A stretch of DNA of 64,000 bases. Origin: Gracilimonas sp040882225. Its GTDB lineage: Bacteria; Bacteroidota; Rhodothermia; Balneolales; Balneolaceae. Positions 45,495-55,460 of the stretch are shown here, in pieces; the first letter of the stretch is position 1, and each line of letters begins with the position of its first letter. The stretch covers positions 372,001 through 436,000 of the forward strand of contig JBBEBR010000022.1 of NCBI GenBank assembly GCA_040882225.1, read 5' to 3'. The position numbers were made by a program, and so were the translations under genes. The notes under the pieces are model-generated. The model saw only the letters and a program-made list of their open reading frames with translations, made no database searches and had not been told where the DNA came from.

Positions 45495-47732
45495 TTAGAG
45501 CAGTATCAAATATGTCAGCTTTACAATGGCTACCTGATCATTCAGAACTACATTTCTGCGCGGGTCAAAAAGATTGTCATCGCCAGAGGCAAAATGATAG
45601 GAGGTATTATATACAAGGAATAAATCGCTTCCGGGAGTGTGTATCCAGTCAACCCGGATATTTGCTTGTAAATTGCGTGAAAAGTTATCGTACTGAATGA
45701 GAGTTTTGGTGAACAAGTCCCGGCTAAAAGCGCCAAGAACAGACAATGACAGAGTGGTGGCATCAAACTCGCCATTGCTGACCGGCAGGTTTATAATAGA
45801 GTGTTCGATACCTCCTTCCATCGTGAGATACTGAGATTGCCGAAATCCAATTTTCCCGCCAAAATCAGTTCGGTTTCCGTTAAAAAACTCCCCGGTAGAA
45901 ATCTCTCCAGAGAAAAAGGTGCGTCTGCTGTCATCAGTATCCCCTCTAAAGCTGAATTGGTTGAAGGTATAATCCCCGGCAGGAATAACAGCATCGGGAC
46001 GAATGTAAAAAGGCAAAATAAGCCTTTCGAATTGGCGCTGATAATGGAACCCGATATTATCGCGTTGGCTAAATTCCATCGTTGCTGAACCTCTTAAATC
46101 AGTGGTTTCTAACTCTCCCTGCTGATCTTCAAAATAATCGAAAGCAGTACTTAACCTGATGCGCCCGATAAAAGGAAGAGCTTCTGATCTAATAGCCGGA
46201 TTATAACTTAGGCTTGTTGAATACTGCCGCATATTCAGCCGCCGAACAAAACCAAGCGCAGGTGCATAATTTGCGCCAACAGTTGTATAAGCCATACTGG
46301 CTCCATATAAATCATTATTCAGGCTGAGATCTACATGCCCCGCTTTATCTTCGAGAGCTTCATTGCTGTCCCATACATTGGTGTACCAGGCATTGAATTC
46401 ACTTGAGCTCCAGAATCTGTATTTAGCATCAAATCCGAGTGCTCGATTGTACGAATTGCCTTGTTCTAAATTGGTAGCAATAGCACCAACAGTTGCCCTT
46501 GGAAAAAGATTGGTTCGAATACGGGCTACGGAATTATTTGCAGACTGTGATCCAAAAATCTGGTTCATTTTATCTCCCGTTTCAATATTGAGCAAACCAA
46601 CCGAAAATCTACCAACTTGTCCTGTCATTCTTGCACCAGTAAGAATTTTATCGGTTAAACCAATTTGTCTGGAGAAAAAAGTTTGGGTTGACCGAGAATT
46701 ACCGTGTTCGAAAAGCCCTGCCCGTTCTAAAAAGAACTCTCTTTTTTCAGGGAAGAAGAGGCTAAATCGGGAGAGATTTAGTTGCACGTTATCGGCTTCA
46801 ACCTGGGCGAAATCCGTGTTTACCGTCATATCAAGTGTGAGATTAGAAGTAATTCCATATTTGAAATCAAAGCCGATGTCATTGGTGTAATCTACATCCG
46901 TTGATTCGGAGGATAAATCCGGCCGTTGGTTCTGTACTCCCGAAACCACGTAAGGCTTAATCTCAATGTTCTTTCCGCGATTGATGTTTTTCAGTCCTTT
47001 CAAAGTTCCATATTGCGAAACAGCTGCAAGCGCACCAAAAGAACCGCCATATTCCATTCCAATTCCAGGCCAAACTAACCGCTCATTTTTCCGGTTAATC
47101 ATACGCGACATCATGATTCCAAACTCCAAATCGTCTCCTTTAGGAAAACGCAACTGGCGGAATGGGATAGAAACTTCTAAAGTCCAGCCGTCTTCATTTA
47201 TCACGGTTTCACTTGTAAAAACAGCATCCCAGGAAAAACTCTCATAATTAAGTTGCTCATCGGTGATGGTAGCATCGTCTTGGGTTCCCAACGCATTCAT
47301 CTCAAAAAGGTATGCATTGCGGCCATCCTGAAAAGTATCAAGGCCGATGTAAGCATGATCATCGCGGTTATTCCTGCCCCCGCGTTCCAGGTTCTTAGCC
47401 CGGATTAGCTCGGGATTATCATCAAAAAATTTAAAAGCGAAATAAAGATAGTCGCTGTCATAGGCAATTCTTGCTTCAGAATATTCGGTGGCCGGTGCAC
47501 CATCTTCTGGCCAGGTTTGAATGAATCGTGTTATGGGTTTTATATTTTGCCAAACTTCATCATCCAGATAACCATCTATATCAGGTGCATTTTTCGTGAA
47601 AACCGCAGTTACTTCATTCTCAGTGGGATTAGACACATTTAGTGAAGTTTGAGATATGGCAGAGCCGAAGGGGAGGATGGCAAGAGTTATAAAAGGAAGG
47701 AATATCTTCCGGGCAGAATTAGAATAAATCAT
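45495..47732 (-). CDS. DUF5916 outer-membrane-type protein with N-terminal carbohydrate-binding-like domain
   Basis: 745 residues from ATG 47732 (TTG 47783 is in frame but gives an abnormal N-terminus). Signal peptide ends near GSAISQ. A CBM9-like domain follows (about 35-220): DGYLDDEVWQNIKP, then AYDSDYLYFAFKF. The DUF5916 region shows VNTDFAQVEADNVQLNLSRF and FFPEKREFFLERAGLF, its hallmark stretch, and then a strand-rich part likely to form a barrel. Function unknown; common in Bacteroidota and Balneolota. Monocistronic. Confidence 0.85.
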   Translation of the reverse strand: MIYSNSARKIFLPFITLAILPFGSAISQTSLNVSNPTENEVTAVFTKNAPDIDGYLDDEVWQNIKPITRFIQTWPEDGAPATEYSEARIAYDSDYLYFAFKFFDDNPELIRAKNLERGGRNNRDDHAYIGLDTFQDGRNAYLFEMNALGTQDDATITDEQLNYESFSWDAVFTSETVINEDGWTLEVSIPFRQLRFPKGDDLEFGIMMSRMINRKNERLVWPGIGMEYGGSFGALAAVSQYGTLKGLKNINRGKNIEIKPYVVSGVQNQRPDLSSESTDVDYTNDIGFDFKYGITSNLTLDMTVNTDFAQVEADNVQLNLSRFSLFFPEKREFFLERAGLFEHGNSRSTQTFFSRQIGLTDKILTGARMTGQVGRFSVGLLNIETGDKMNQIFGSQSANNSVARIRTNLFPRATVGAIATNLEQGNSYNRALGFDAKYRFWSSSEFNAWYTNVWDSNEALEDKAGHVDLSLNNDLYGASMAYTTVGANYAPALGFVRRLNMRQYSTSLSYNPAIRSEALPFIGRIRLSTAFDYFEDQQGELETTDLRGSATMEFSQRDNIGFHYQRQFERLILPFYIRPDAVIPAGDYTFNQFSFRGDTDDSRRTFFSGEISTGEFFNGNRTDFGGKIGFRQSQYLTMEGGIEHSIINLPVSNGEFDATTLSLSVLGAFSRDLFTKTLIQYDNFSRNLQANIRVDWIHTPGSDLFLVYNTSYHFASGDDNLFDPRRNVVLNDQVAIVKLTYLILL

Positions 47733-47884
47733 GGGGAGATTGTGCAGAATTTTAGAGAATCCGAATTTTGAGGAAGATAACAAAAATCAGTATTGATGAA
47801 CGGCGGGTTATAAATTTTTACCTGCATTTGACACCTTCATCTAAATACCGGATACTAAGCCGAAATAAAATTTAGTACGGGGCA

Positions 47885-48142
47885 ATGGCCGAAAGAGATT
47901 TAAAAAATTACTGGAAAAAGAACCTGAAGTACCTCGCGATATTATTAAGCATATGGTTTACAGTTTCTTATGGATTTGGGATTTTACTTGCCCCATGGCT
48001 GAACGAAATAAAAGTAGGGGGCTTTAAACTCGGATTTTGGTTTGCTCAACAAGGTTCCATCTATGCGTTTGTGATTTTAATTTTCGTGTATGTTTACTTG
48101 ATGAACAAGCTCGATACACAGTTTAAAGTACAGGAGGACTAA
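47885..48142 (+). CDS. DUF4212 small subunit of sodium:solute symporter
   Basis: An 85-residue protein with two hydrophobic helices (about 15-36 and 50-72). Sequence features NYWKKNLKYLAILLSIWF and GILLAPWLN are typical of DUF4212/TIGR03647. It always accompanies the VC_2705-type symporter, whose gene starts three bases after its stop; the ribosome binding site of the latter (CAGGAGG) lies inside its last codons. Confidence 0.9.
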   Translation: MAERDLKNYWKKNLKYLAILLSIWFTVSYGFGILLAPWLNEIKVGGFKLGFWFAQQGSIYAFVILIFVYVYLMNKLDTQFKVQED

Positions 48143-48145
48143 GCA

Positions 48146-49909
48146 ATGGATGTTCAAGCCTGGACTTATATTTTAGTTGGAGCTTCTTTCGCCCTTTACA
48201 TCGGTATTGCGGTTTGGTCGCGTGCATCAACAACGAGTGATTTTTATGTGGCCGGTTCTCATGTTCATCCCATTACCAACGGCATGGCAACCGCCGCCGA
48301 TTGGATGTCGGCAGCTTCTTTTCTCTCCATGGCGGGATTAATTTCGTTTATGGGATATGATGGCGCTGTGTATCTGATGGGCTGGACCGGAGGTTACGTT
48401 CTGCTCGCTTTATTACTGGCTCCATATCTCCGAAAATTCGGCAAATTCACCATTCCTGATTTTATTGGCGACCGCTATTATTCCAATGTTGCCCGAACTA
48501 TCGCCGTTATTTGCGCTTTGATTGTCTCCTTTACCTACGTAGCAGGACAAATGCGCGGGGTAGGGCTTGTGTTCTCCAAGTTTTTGGAAATAGACATCAA
48601 TTATGGTGTTTTTGTGGGGATGGCAATCGTGTTTTTCTATGCCGTTTTAGGTGGAATGAAAGGCATTACCTACACGCAGGTGGCGCAGTATTGCGTGCTT
48701 ATTTTCGCTTTCATGGTGCCGGCGATTTTTATTTCGTTGCAGCTTACAGGAAGTCCAATTCCCCAAATAGGATTTGGTTCTACAGTGAATGATGGCTCTG
48801 GAATGTTTTTGCTGGATAAGCTTGATCAATTGCATACCGAATTGGGGTTTGCGGCGTACACCGATGGTACCAAAAGTATGCAGGATGTCTTTTTCATAAC
48901 CGCTGCTCTGATGGTTGGAACGGCTGGACTTCCACATGTGATTGTTCGGTTTTTTACAGTTCCAAAAGTCAAAGACGCGAGGATTTCAGTGGGTTACGCC
49001 CTCATTTTCATAGCCATATTATATACTACCGCACCAGCAATCTCTGTGTTTGCAAGAACCAATTTAATTGAGACTGTAAGTGAAGAACCATATGAAACTA
49101 TGCCCGATTGGTTCAGCACCTGGGAAGAAACAGGCCTCCTCACCTGGATTGATAAGAATGAAGACGGCATCATAACCTATGCACCCGGAGCAGCCATAGT
49201 TGGAGCCCCGGATATAGAAAGGAATGGAAGCGAAATTGTTCGTGGTAAAAACGGGGAAGTCCGGGTGAAAAATGTTCCTGCTGAAGGCCCCAATGAGCTT
49301 TATATAGACCGCGACATTATGGTTTTGGCGAACCCGGAAATCGCGAATCTGCCTCCATGGGTTGCCGCGCTTGTTGCAGCCGGGGGATTGGCAGCCGCAC
49401 TTTCTACTGCGGCGGGATTATTGTTAGTGATTTCTACAGCGGTTTCTCATGACCTCATCAAAAAACAAATAAAAACTGATATTTCGGATAAAGCGGAACT
49501 GATGTGGGCCAGAGTCGCTGCTGCTGCTGCTGTAGTTGTAGCAGGTTATTTTGGGATTAACCCGCCCGGATTTGTAGCCGAAGTGGTTGCCATCGCTTTC
49601 GGGCTTGCTGCTGCTTCATTTTTTCCAGCCATTGTCTTGGGAATATTCAACAAAAAAATGAACAGGGAAGGAGCCATTGCCGGAATGGTAGCGGGTATTT
49701 TATTCACCCTATCCTATGTAGTGTTTTTCAAGATCGTTTTCCCCGAGTATAATTCGCCGGAATATTGGTGGTTTGGGATTTCACCGGAAGGCATCGGAAC
49801 ACTGGGAATTCTGGTGAATTTAGTAGTCGCTTTTGCAATCGGCATGATTTATCCTGATGCCCCTGAGGATGTACAGGAAATGGTTGAGGGAATTCGATAT
49901 CCGAAGTAG
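48146..49909 (+). CDS. Sodium:solute symporter, VC_2705 subfamily
   Basis: A 587-residue SSS-family transporter with about 13 helices. Typical motifs: ATAADWMSAASFLSMAGLI (about 48-66), TIPDFIGDRYY (about 102-112) and the core AAGGLAAALSTAAGLLLVIS (about 411-430). Relatives include acetate/pyruvate-type carriers (ActP), but the substrate of this subfamily is not settled. An extra soluble loop at about 310-395 contains the calcium-loop-like DKNEDG (336-341). Forms a two-gene operon with DUF4212. Confidence 0.9.
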   Translation: MDVQAWTYILVGASFALYIGIAVWSRASTTSDFYVAGSHVHPITNGMATAADWMSAASFLSMAGLISFMGYDGAVYLMGWTGGYVLLALLLAPYLRKFGKFTIPDFIGDRYYSNVARTIAVICALIVSFTYVAGQMRGVGLVFSKFLEIDINYGVFVGMAIVFFYAVLGGMKGITYTQVAQYCVLIFAFMVPAIFISLQLTGSPIPQIGFGSTVNDGSGMFLLDKLDQLHTELGFAAYTDGTKSMQDVFFITAALMVGTAGLPHVIVRFFTVPKVKDARISVGYALIFIAILYTTAPAISVFARTNLIETVSEEPYETMPDWFSTWEETGLLTWIDKNEDGIITYAPGAAIVGAPDIERNGSEIVRGKNGEVRVKNVPAEGPNELYIDRDIMVLANPEIANLPPWVAALVAAGGLAAALSTAAGLLLVISTAVSHDLIKKQIKTDISDKAELMWARVAAAAAVVVAGYFGINPPGFVAEVVAIAFGLAAASFFPAIVLGIFNKKMNREGAIAGMVAGILFTLSYVVFFKIVFPEYNSPEYWWFGISPEGIGTLGILVNLVVAFAIGMIYPDAPEDVQEMVEGIRYPK

Positions 49910-49944
49910 GAATTGAATATTCACTATCGAATTATAGCAAAACA

Positions 49945-50355
49945 TTAAATTGCATTAAGGGGAGGTACTTCACCGTAATTATACTTGTACTTAGAGAGTA
50001 AATCCTTTTCAAGTTGTTCAGGAGTAGCAGAAAAGATAAGCTCTATGTGCAATATCTCGAATGGAAATATTTTTGAAACATTAGGAAGAGACTTGTAGCG
50101 CCTGCCACAAATATGTGATGTTCCGATGTAATCAGGAGAAATAGATTTTTTTAGGTCAATTACTCTGTCGATAAAAGAAGTGGCCTTTCCTATATATAGA
50201 ATACCTTCTTGATCTGTTCCTAAAAATCTTTTGATAGGAATTCGAACATTATTACGTGCGGCTATAACTTTATAAACGCCACCTTGGGTTGAATAAAGGT
50301 TGCTTATATGTGTCCACAAATTTTTGTCATTAAACGACAACAATTCATTTGTCAT
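49945..50355 (-). CDS. GIY-YIG-domain putative nuclease
   Basis: A 136-residue protein. GIY-YIG elements: GGVYKV (residues 25-30), ILYIGKA (52-58), Arg64 in FIDRV as the catalytic Arg position, and Glu116 in LEKDLL as metal ligand, followed by NYGEVPPLN. The domain is alone, without added DNA-binding modules. It lies 3 bases after the PD-(D/E)XK-type gene, so both are translated from one message. Role in repair or defence is inferred from the pairing only. Confidence 0.7.
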   Translation of the reverse strand: MTNELLSFNDKNLWTHISNLYSTQGGVYKVIAARNNVRIPIKRFLGTDQEGILYIGKATSFIDRVIDLKKSISPDYIGTSHICGRRYKSLPNVSKIFPFEILHIELIFSATPEQLEKDLLSKYKYNYGEVPPLNAI

Positions 50356-50358
50356 GGC

Positions 50359-51255
50359 TTATATGTTTTCGATTCTGTAATCGTTATTCAATGCATTAAC
50401 GTATTTTATGAAATCTGTGATATTTTTTATACCCCATTGGTTACTTGTCGCTATTGTTGAGTCGGAAAGCTTAATCAATTCATCAGATTTGAGGTAATGT
50501 CTTTTGTGTCCAGTTCCGTCATATATTTCTTGGGCATTTTCTTTGGTGTCAAATACACCCATACTTCCCTGAAGACTTCGAGGAAAAATACGTTCTAATT
50601 CTGGGAATGTGGTAGAAGGATTTTGCTCAACAAAAGTTCTAATTACCTTATTTATGAGACGAGCTTTATTATAGATTTTCCCTTTGAATTCGAACTTTGA
50701 ATAATCTCTTGTTGTATAATTGTATTTGAAAAAAGTATCAGTGATTACAAATATTTCATTTTCGATACTTCTAAATCTTCTTAATACTAAACCTGCAATA
50801 GGAACTCCACTTGTGGTAATATAGCCGTTTTGTAATTTTCTTTGTAATTCAGGTGAAATGGAAGTTCCCACTAAGACCCCAATCCAATCAGGCATATTTT
50901 CAACTTCTGACCAAAACTCAGGATGCTTTTGTAAAATTTCTTCTCTCTCATTTAAATAATTTTCCAATTGAATTAAAGTTGAATCATTGATTTCGTTAAT
51001 TTTAAGTTCAACAATTGCAAGATAATTTAGTCCATACTTTGCAAGAATATCAATTCTACCATCGCGATTAGAAGTTTTGCGTCCACTTTTCAATGCTATT
51101 TCTGCATCTAAAACAGTAACATCAGCAAAATTATCTGTATCAAGTTTTAATATATCCTCATTCTCCATTAAGTAAGCTTCCATGGCCAATTCCTTTAGGA
51201 ATGGGTAATCTTTTAACTCAATGTTATTTGCTGTTATTTGTCTGAATATTTCCAT
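50359..51255 (-). CDS. PD-(D/E)XK-type nuclease-like protein
   Basis: A 298-residue protein. The central motif is DGRIDILAKYGLNYLAIVELK, with Asp69 and Glu83-Leu-Lys85 matching the D...ExK core of PD-(D/E)XK nucleases. The C-terminal third (about 195-295, with FPRSLQGSMGVF, RHYLKSDE and SNQWG..N) looks like a winged or substrate-recognition domain seen in several restriction-type proteins. The first gene of a pair with the GIY-YIG gene. The codon use appears AT-richer than its neighbours, which hints at transfer. Confidence 0.7.
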   Translation of the reverse strand: MEIFRQITANNIELKDYPFLKELAMEAYLMENEDILKLDTDNFADVTVLDAEIALKSGRKTSNRDGRIDILAKYGLNYLAIVELKINEINDSTLIQLENYLNEREEILQKHPEFWSEVENMPDWIGVLVGTSISPELQRKLQNGYITTSGVPIAGLVLRRFRSIENEIFVITDTFFKYNYTTRDYSKFEFKGKIYNKARLINKVIRTFVEQNPSTTFPELERIFPRSLQGSMGVFDTKENAQEIYDGTGHKRHYLKSDELIKLSDSTIATSNQWGIKNITDFIKYVNALNNDYRIENI

Positions 51256-51468
51256 CAGTAATATCTAACTGAAATAATGATGATTAAAAATTTAGTGCCT
51301 AAAATGAGCATTTCGATTTGTATATCAAAGGAAAAACTTTGAAGATAGTCGTACTAACTCAATGAGCTTTATAGCTACCGAGACTGTTCTTAAAACTTTC
51401 CTGATAACATTTCAGTTTAGCCATGAAAGATTTAAACTACCGTAAATAAATAGCGGGAAAACCGACAA

Positions 51469-52038
51469 ATGCAATTAACCGACCGCCAAAAAGCTGTACT
51501 TGAGTTTGTGAAACAGGAACACGGTGACCAGCAGCGTAAATATTCCGATGAGCCATACTGGAAACATTTGGTTCGTGTGGCAGAAATTTCAAACAAATAC
51601 TTAAAAGGCGGTGAGGGGGTTGAAGTTGCATTGTGTCACGATCTTCTTGAGGATACTGAATGCACGGAGGAGCAATTGTATAATCAGTTGCTGGGAATTA
51701 GCTATTCGAAAACTGAAGCAAAAGTAATTACGGATGGAGTAGTAGAACTCACCGATGTGTTCATTAAACAAAATTATCCAGACCTGAACAGGAGGGAACG
51801 AAAGAAGCGAGAAGCGGAGCGACTGGGGAGAGCCAGCTATCTTGCCCAAAGCGTAAAATATGCCGATTTAATCGATAATACCGATTCCATTGTTGATGGA
51901 GACAGGGGCTTTGCGAAGATATATGTTCATGAAGCGGTAGATATTCTCAAACATATGAGAGCAGGAAATATTCATTTGTTAATAGATTGCTGCTATTCTA
52001 TCAAAAAGGCGAAGAAAAAATTGAACTTAGACTCTTGA
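51469..52038 (+). CDS. HD-domain hydrolase, SpoT/Mesh1-like
   Basis: A 189-residue protein with one HD domain. Metal ligands as in SpoT/Mesh1: His33 (PYWKHLVRVAEI), His57-Asp58 with Glu61-Asp62 (CHDLLEDTE) and the late Asp in KYADLIDNT (about 131-139). It lacks a synthetase or TGS domain, so it would act as a stand-alone hydrolase of (p)ppGpp or NADPH-like nucleotides; this is inference. Followed by a terminator 11 bases downstream. Confidence 0.82.
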   Translation: MQLTDRQKAVLEFVKQEHGDQQRKYSDEPYWKHLVRVAEISNKYLKGGEGVEVALCHDLLEDTECTEEQLYNQLLGISYSKTEAKVITDGVVELTDVFIKQNYPDLNRRERKKREAERLGRASYLAQSVKYADLIDNTDSIVDGDRGFAKIYVHEAVDILKHMRAGNIHLLIDCCYSIKKAKKKLNLDS

Positions 52039-52048
52039 GGATAGCTAA

Positions 52049-52076
52049 AAAAAAAGCTCCAATTGGAGCTTTTTTC
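52049..52076. terminator. Bidirectional Rho-independent terminator
   Basis: A-run, then the perfect palindrome AGCTCCAATTGGAGCT (52055-52070), then T-run. It lies between the convergent HD hydrolase and S41 protease genes and can end both. Confidence 0.9.
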
Positions 52077-52092
52077 GGAGTCAAAACTGTTA

Positions 52093-53979
52093 CTAATCTT
52101 TTACCGAGGCTTTACTTTTTGCCATAGCTTCTAATTTGGCAACGGCCTCCCAAAGCGTCATGGCTTCTTTCAAAGCATTATCGAAAACATCATTTACGAT
52201 GGGATAAAAATACTCCATTCCCCAAACTTGTCGGGCTAATTCAGCTTTCATTCGGCCTTCGGTTAGCCAAGAAACTTCCTCAAAATGTCCTGGCGGAATA
52301 AATAGGGAATCTTCTTTAAAGGAAGGTGTGTCAACGGTATCTGTAATTACCATTCCTTTGCTTTCAAGGGAGGTGCGGAACTCAGCTATATTTTTCTCAT
52401 CCCATTTAAAGTTCTCACGGAAGTGTTGGAAATCATCTTCCCATTCTGCCCGAAACTCATCTCCATTTTCATCCAAAAATTCCCTTACATAATCAAAAGA
52501 AGCCCGTTTACTGAGAGCAAAGTTGATAACATAAGCGGATGTGGAAGTATCATCAGCTACAATATAATCTGGAACAATTCCACCGCCGCCGTAAACAGTT
52601 CTTCCGGCATCTGTAGAGTATTTCAAGGAATCAGGAATTTCATCAATGAACTCGCCCGCATCTTCAGTTCCACTTTTTCGGCGATATATTTCATAAGCAT
52701 ATTCTTCATTTCCTTCAACGAACGGTTTCTGGATTAATCTTCCGGAGGGAGTATAATAGCGGGAGATCGTCACTCTAACGCTGCTGTTATCAACCAGCTC
52801 ATATTGTTGCTGGACTAAGCCTTTTCCGAAGGTGCGTTTTCCAACAATTAAGCCCCGGTCATGATCCTGAATGGCTCCACTTACAATTTCACTTGCTGAT
52901 GCTGCGCCTTCATCCACCAAAACGATAACAGGTTTATCTTTGAAACTCCCGTCTTTTCGGGAGAAATATTCTCCATCAAAGCGACTGTGCTTACTTTTCG
53001 TTGAAACTAATTCCGTTCCACGAGGGAAAAATTCTTCGGCCATTGCAATTGCCTGACTCAAATATCCGCCGGGATTTCTTCTTAAATCGAGAACTAAACG
53101 ATCCATGCCTTCACCTTTGAGCTCTTTCATAGCTTGCATAAACTCATCGTGAGTAGTAGCGGCAAAGCGGTTTATTTTGATGTAGCCGGTTTGCTCGTCG
53201 AGCATATAGGACGCATCCACCGTATAGAGTGGGATCTCATCGCGAATTATACTGAATTTCATTGGTTGGGGAACTCCCGGCCGCTTTATAGTAACCTGAA
53301 CTTCCGAGCCTTTTTCACCCCGTAATCTTCGAACTACCATTTCATTGGTAAATCCTACAGAAGAAGAATCTTCAATCTCAATAATTCGGTCGCCAGAGCG
53401 AATTCCAAGTAAATCACTAGGCCCTCCTGAGATAGCGGTAATCACAGTTATAGTGTCTTCAAGAATATTGAACTGAACCCCTATGCCTTGAAATTTACCA
53501 GCAAACTCATCCTGAATTTGTTCATTATCTTCAGCTTCTATGTACATGGAGTGCGGATCAAGCGTGGAAAACATACCACGAATGGCTGCTTCAGTAAGCT
53601 TGTCCATATTTTCATCAGGACTGTTATTGCTGATATAAAGATATGCCTGTTCAAATTTGGTGAAAGAGTCTTTCGAAGATGAAACAGTAACTCCGGCAAA
53701 GGAAGTATCAATCGGGCTGTCCGAAATCTGGAGGGTAGTATCCTTCAGCGACTTCACCATTCTCATGATGCTGGCTTTATACATTTTGTCGATATCAGCA
53801 TCGCCATAATAATTCGACACGATATTTCTCTGAGCCTGCACGTATTTTGTAAGATTGGTGGTATCGTCATTCTCCGTCTTCAGTATGGGATCGATGCCCG
53901 TAAACCGAAGTAAAGCGAGTATTAATACAATGAGAAGGTTGGGTACCAGAAATCTTTTGAAGGACATAAGTAAAGTCAT
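52093..53979 (-). CDS. S41-family C-terminal processing peptidase
   Basis: A 628-residue exported protease with an N-terminal signal anchor (residues about 9-27). PDZ domain about 150-245 (GIGVQFNILEDTI, GIRSGDRIIEIED). Catalytic S41 domain: LDLRRNPGGYLSQA, nucleophile Ser in EGAASASEIVSGA (about 362) and Lys in GKRTFGKGLVQ (about 387). Longer than CtpA at the C-terminus by a helical domain (about 480-628). It probably degrades or trims envelope proteins. Ends at the shared terminator. Confidence 0.9.
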   Translation of the reverse strand: MTLLMSFKRFLVPNLLIVLILALLRFTGIDPILKTENDDTTNLTKYVQAQRNIVSNYYGDADIDKMYKASIMRMVKSLKDTTLQISDSPIDTSFAGVTVSSSKDSFTKFEQAYLYISNNSPDENMDKLTEAAIRGMFSTLDPHSMYIEAEDNEQIQDEFAGKFQGIGVQFNILEDTITVITAISGGPSDLLGIRSGDRIIEIEDSSSVGFTNEMVVRRLRGEKGSEVQVTIKRPGVPQPMKFSIIRDEIPLYTVDASYMLDEQTGYIKINRFAATTHDEFMQAMKELKGEGMDRLVLDLRRNPGGYLSQAIAMAEEFFPRGTELVSTKSKHSRFDGEYFSRKDGSFKDKPVIVLVDEGAASASEIVSGAIQDHDRGLIVGKRTFGKGLVQQQYELVDNSSVRVTISRYYTPSGRLIQKPFVEGNEEYAYEIYRRKSGTEDAGEFIDEIPDSLKYSTDAGRTVYGGGGIVPDYIVADDTSTSAYVINFALSKRASFDYVREFLDENGDEFRAEWEDDFQHFRENFKWDEKNIAEFRTSLESKGMVITDTVDTPSFKEDSLFIPPGHFEEVSWLTEGRMKAELARQVWGMEYFYPIVNDVFDNALKEAMTLWEAVAKLEAMAKSKASVKD

Positions 53980-54064
53980 AGAATTTTCGATTGTATTTAA
54001 AACTCGAATAGTTTCAAAATTTCATCTTTAACGATTTTAATAATTATTGTAGTATCGTCCAATA

Positions 54065-55459
54065 TTAAAGTATGTAATGGCTGAGATCCTTGTCTTTAAC
54101 AAGACTGGCTAATTGTTTTTCAACGTAGCCTGGGTCTATTGTAATCTCGCCGGAGTTGATGTCATCGGGAACAGCAAAAAGCAGTTCGTCAAATAGAGAT
54201 GACATTATGGTATGAAGCCTACGGGCACCGATATTTTCTACCGCTGCGTTCACTTCAGCTGCAATTCTTGCTATTTCTCGAATAGCTTCGTCAGTAAAGT
54301 TGATGGAAACGCCTTCAGTTTTCAACATAGCTATGTATTGCTTTGTAAGTGCGTTTTTAGGTTTCGTAAGGATGTCAACGAAATCATCTTCTGTCAACGA
54401 ACTTAATTCAACACGGATAGGAAAACGGCCCTGTAATTCGGGAATTAAGTCGGAGGGTTTAGAAATATGAAATGCTCCTGATCCAATAAAAAGAATATGA
54501 TCGGTTTTAACGATCCCATGTTTGGTGTTTACGGTACTGCCTTCGACAATTGGAAGCATATCGCGCTGAACACCCTGTCGGCTTACATCTGGGCCACTCT
54601 TACCGCCACCTGTTGAGGGCTCGGCAATTTTATCAATCTCATCTATAAAAACGATTCCCTGTTTCTGAACACGCTCAAGTGCTTCCTGAACAGCTGATTC
54701 ATGGTCGATTAATTTCTCGGCTTCTTCTTCAAGTAGAGTTTCACGGGCTTCACTAATGGGAAGTTTTCTTTTCGATTTTTTCCCTCCCTTGCCCATATTT
54801 CCAAGCATGTCCTGAAGGTTGATGCCCATTTCCTCCATACCACCAGGTCCAAATACCTGCATCATCGGGCTTTTGCTTGTTTTTACTTCTATCTCGATTT
54901 CTTTTTCATCCAGATTACCGTTTCGAAGTTTTTCTCTAAACCGGTCTCTCGTACGCTCGTTGAGTTCAGCGTCGCTTGCGTCTTTGGGATCAAAATTGTC
55001 GTTATTGGCGTATCCAACACTGGTTTTTTTTACCGGTGGAATGAGGATGTCGAGAATTCGTTCTTCCACTTTTATGGCCGCTTTTTCTTTAACCCGCTCC
55101 TGCATTTCATGCTTCACCATATTAACGCCTACATCTGTAAGATCGCGAATCATAGATTCAACATCTCGCCCAACATATCCAACTTCAGTAAATTTTGAAG
55201 CTTCAACTTTCATAAAAGGGGCATAGGCAAGCCGCGCAAGACGGCGGGCAATTTCAGTTTTACCAACGCCGGTAGGGCCAATTAATAAAATATTGTTGGG
55301 TACAATTTCCTCGCGGATATCCGGGTCCGAGTTTAATCTTCGCCACCTGTTTCGGAGAGCTATAGACACAGATCGTTTGGCGGGTTTTTGGCCAACAATG
55401 TACTTATCAAGCTCAGCTACAATTTGCTGAGGAGTTAAATCTTTTTTTTCAAGACTCAT
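54065..55459 (-). CDS. hslU: ATP-dependent protease ATPase subunit HslU
   Basis: 464 residues, slightly longer than E. coli HslU (443). Walker A GPTGVGKTE (61-69), Walker B VFIDEIDKIAEP, sensor regions and the C-terminal tail DLSHYIL that docks into HslV. The I-domain (about 110-240) is Lys- and Glu-rich. HslU unfolds substrates and feeds them to HslV. It begins just after the hslV stop, in the same operon. Confidence 0.97.
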   Translation of the reverse strand: MSLEKKDLTPQQIVAELDKYIVGQKPAKRSVSIALRNRWRRLNSDPDIREEIVPNNILLIGPTGVGKTEIARRLARLAYAPFMKVEASKFTEVGYVGRDVESMIRDLTDVGVNMVKHEMQERVKEKAAIKVEERILDILIPPVKKTSVGYANNDNFDPKDASDAELNERTRDRFREKLRNGNLDEKEIEIEVKTSKSPMMQVFGPGGMEEMGINLQDMLGNMGKGGKKSKRKLPISEARETLLEEEAEKLIDHESAVQEALERVQKQGIVFIDEIDKIAEPSTGGGKSGPDVSRQGVQRDMLPIVEGSTVNTKHGIVKTDHILFIGSGAFHISKPSDLIPELQGRFPIRVELSSLTEDDFVDILTKPKNALTKQYIAMLKTEGVSINFTDEAIREIARIAAEVNAAVENIGARRLHTIMSSLFDELLFAVPDDINSGEITIDPGYVEKQLASLVKDKDLSHYIL

Positions 55460-55460
55460 G

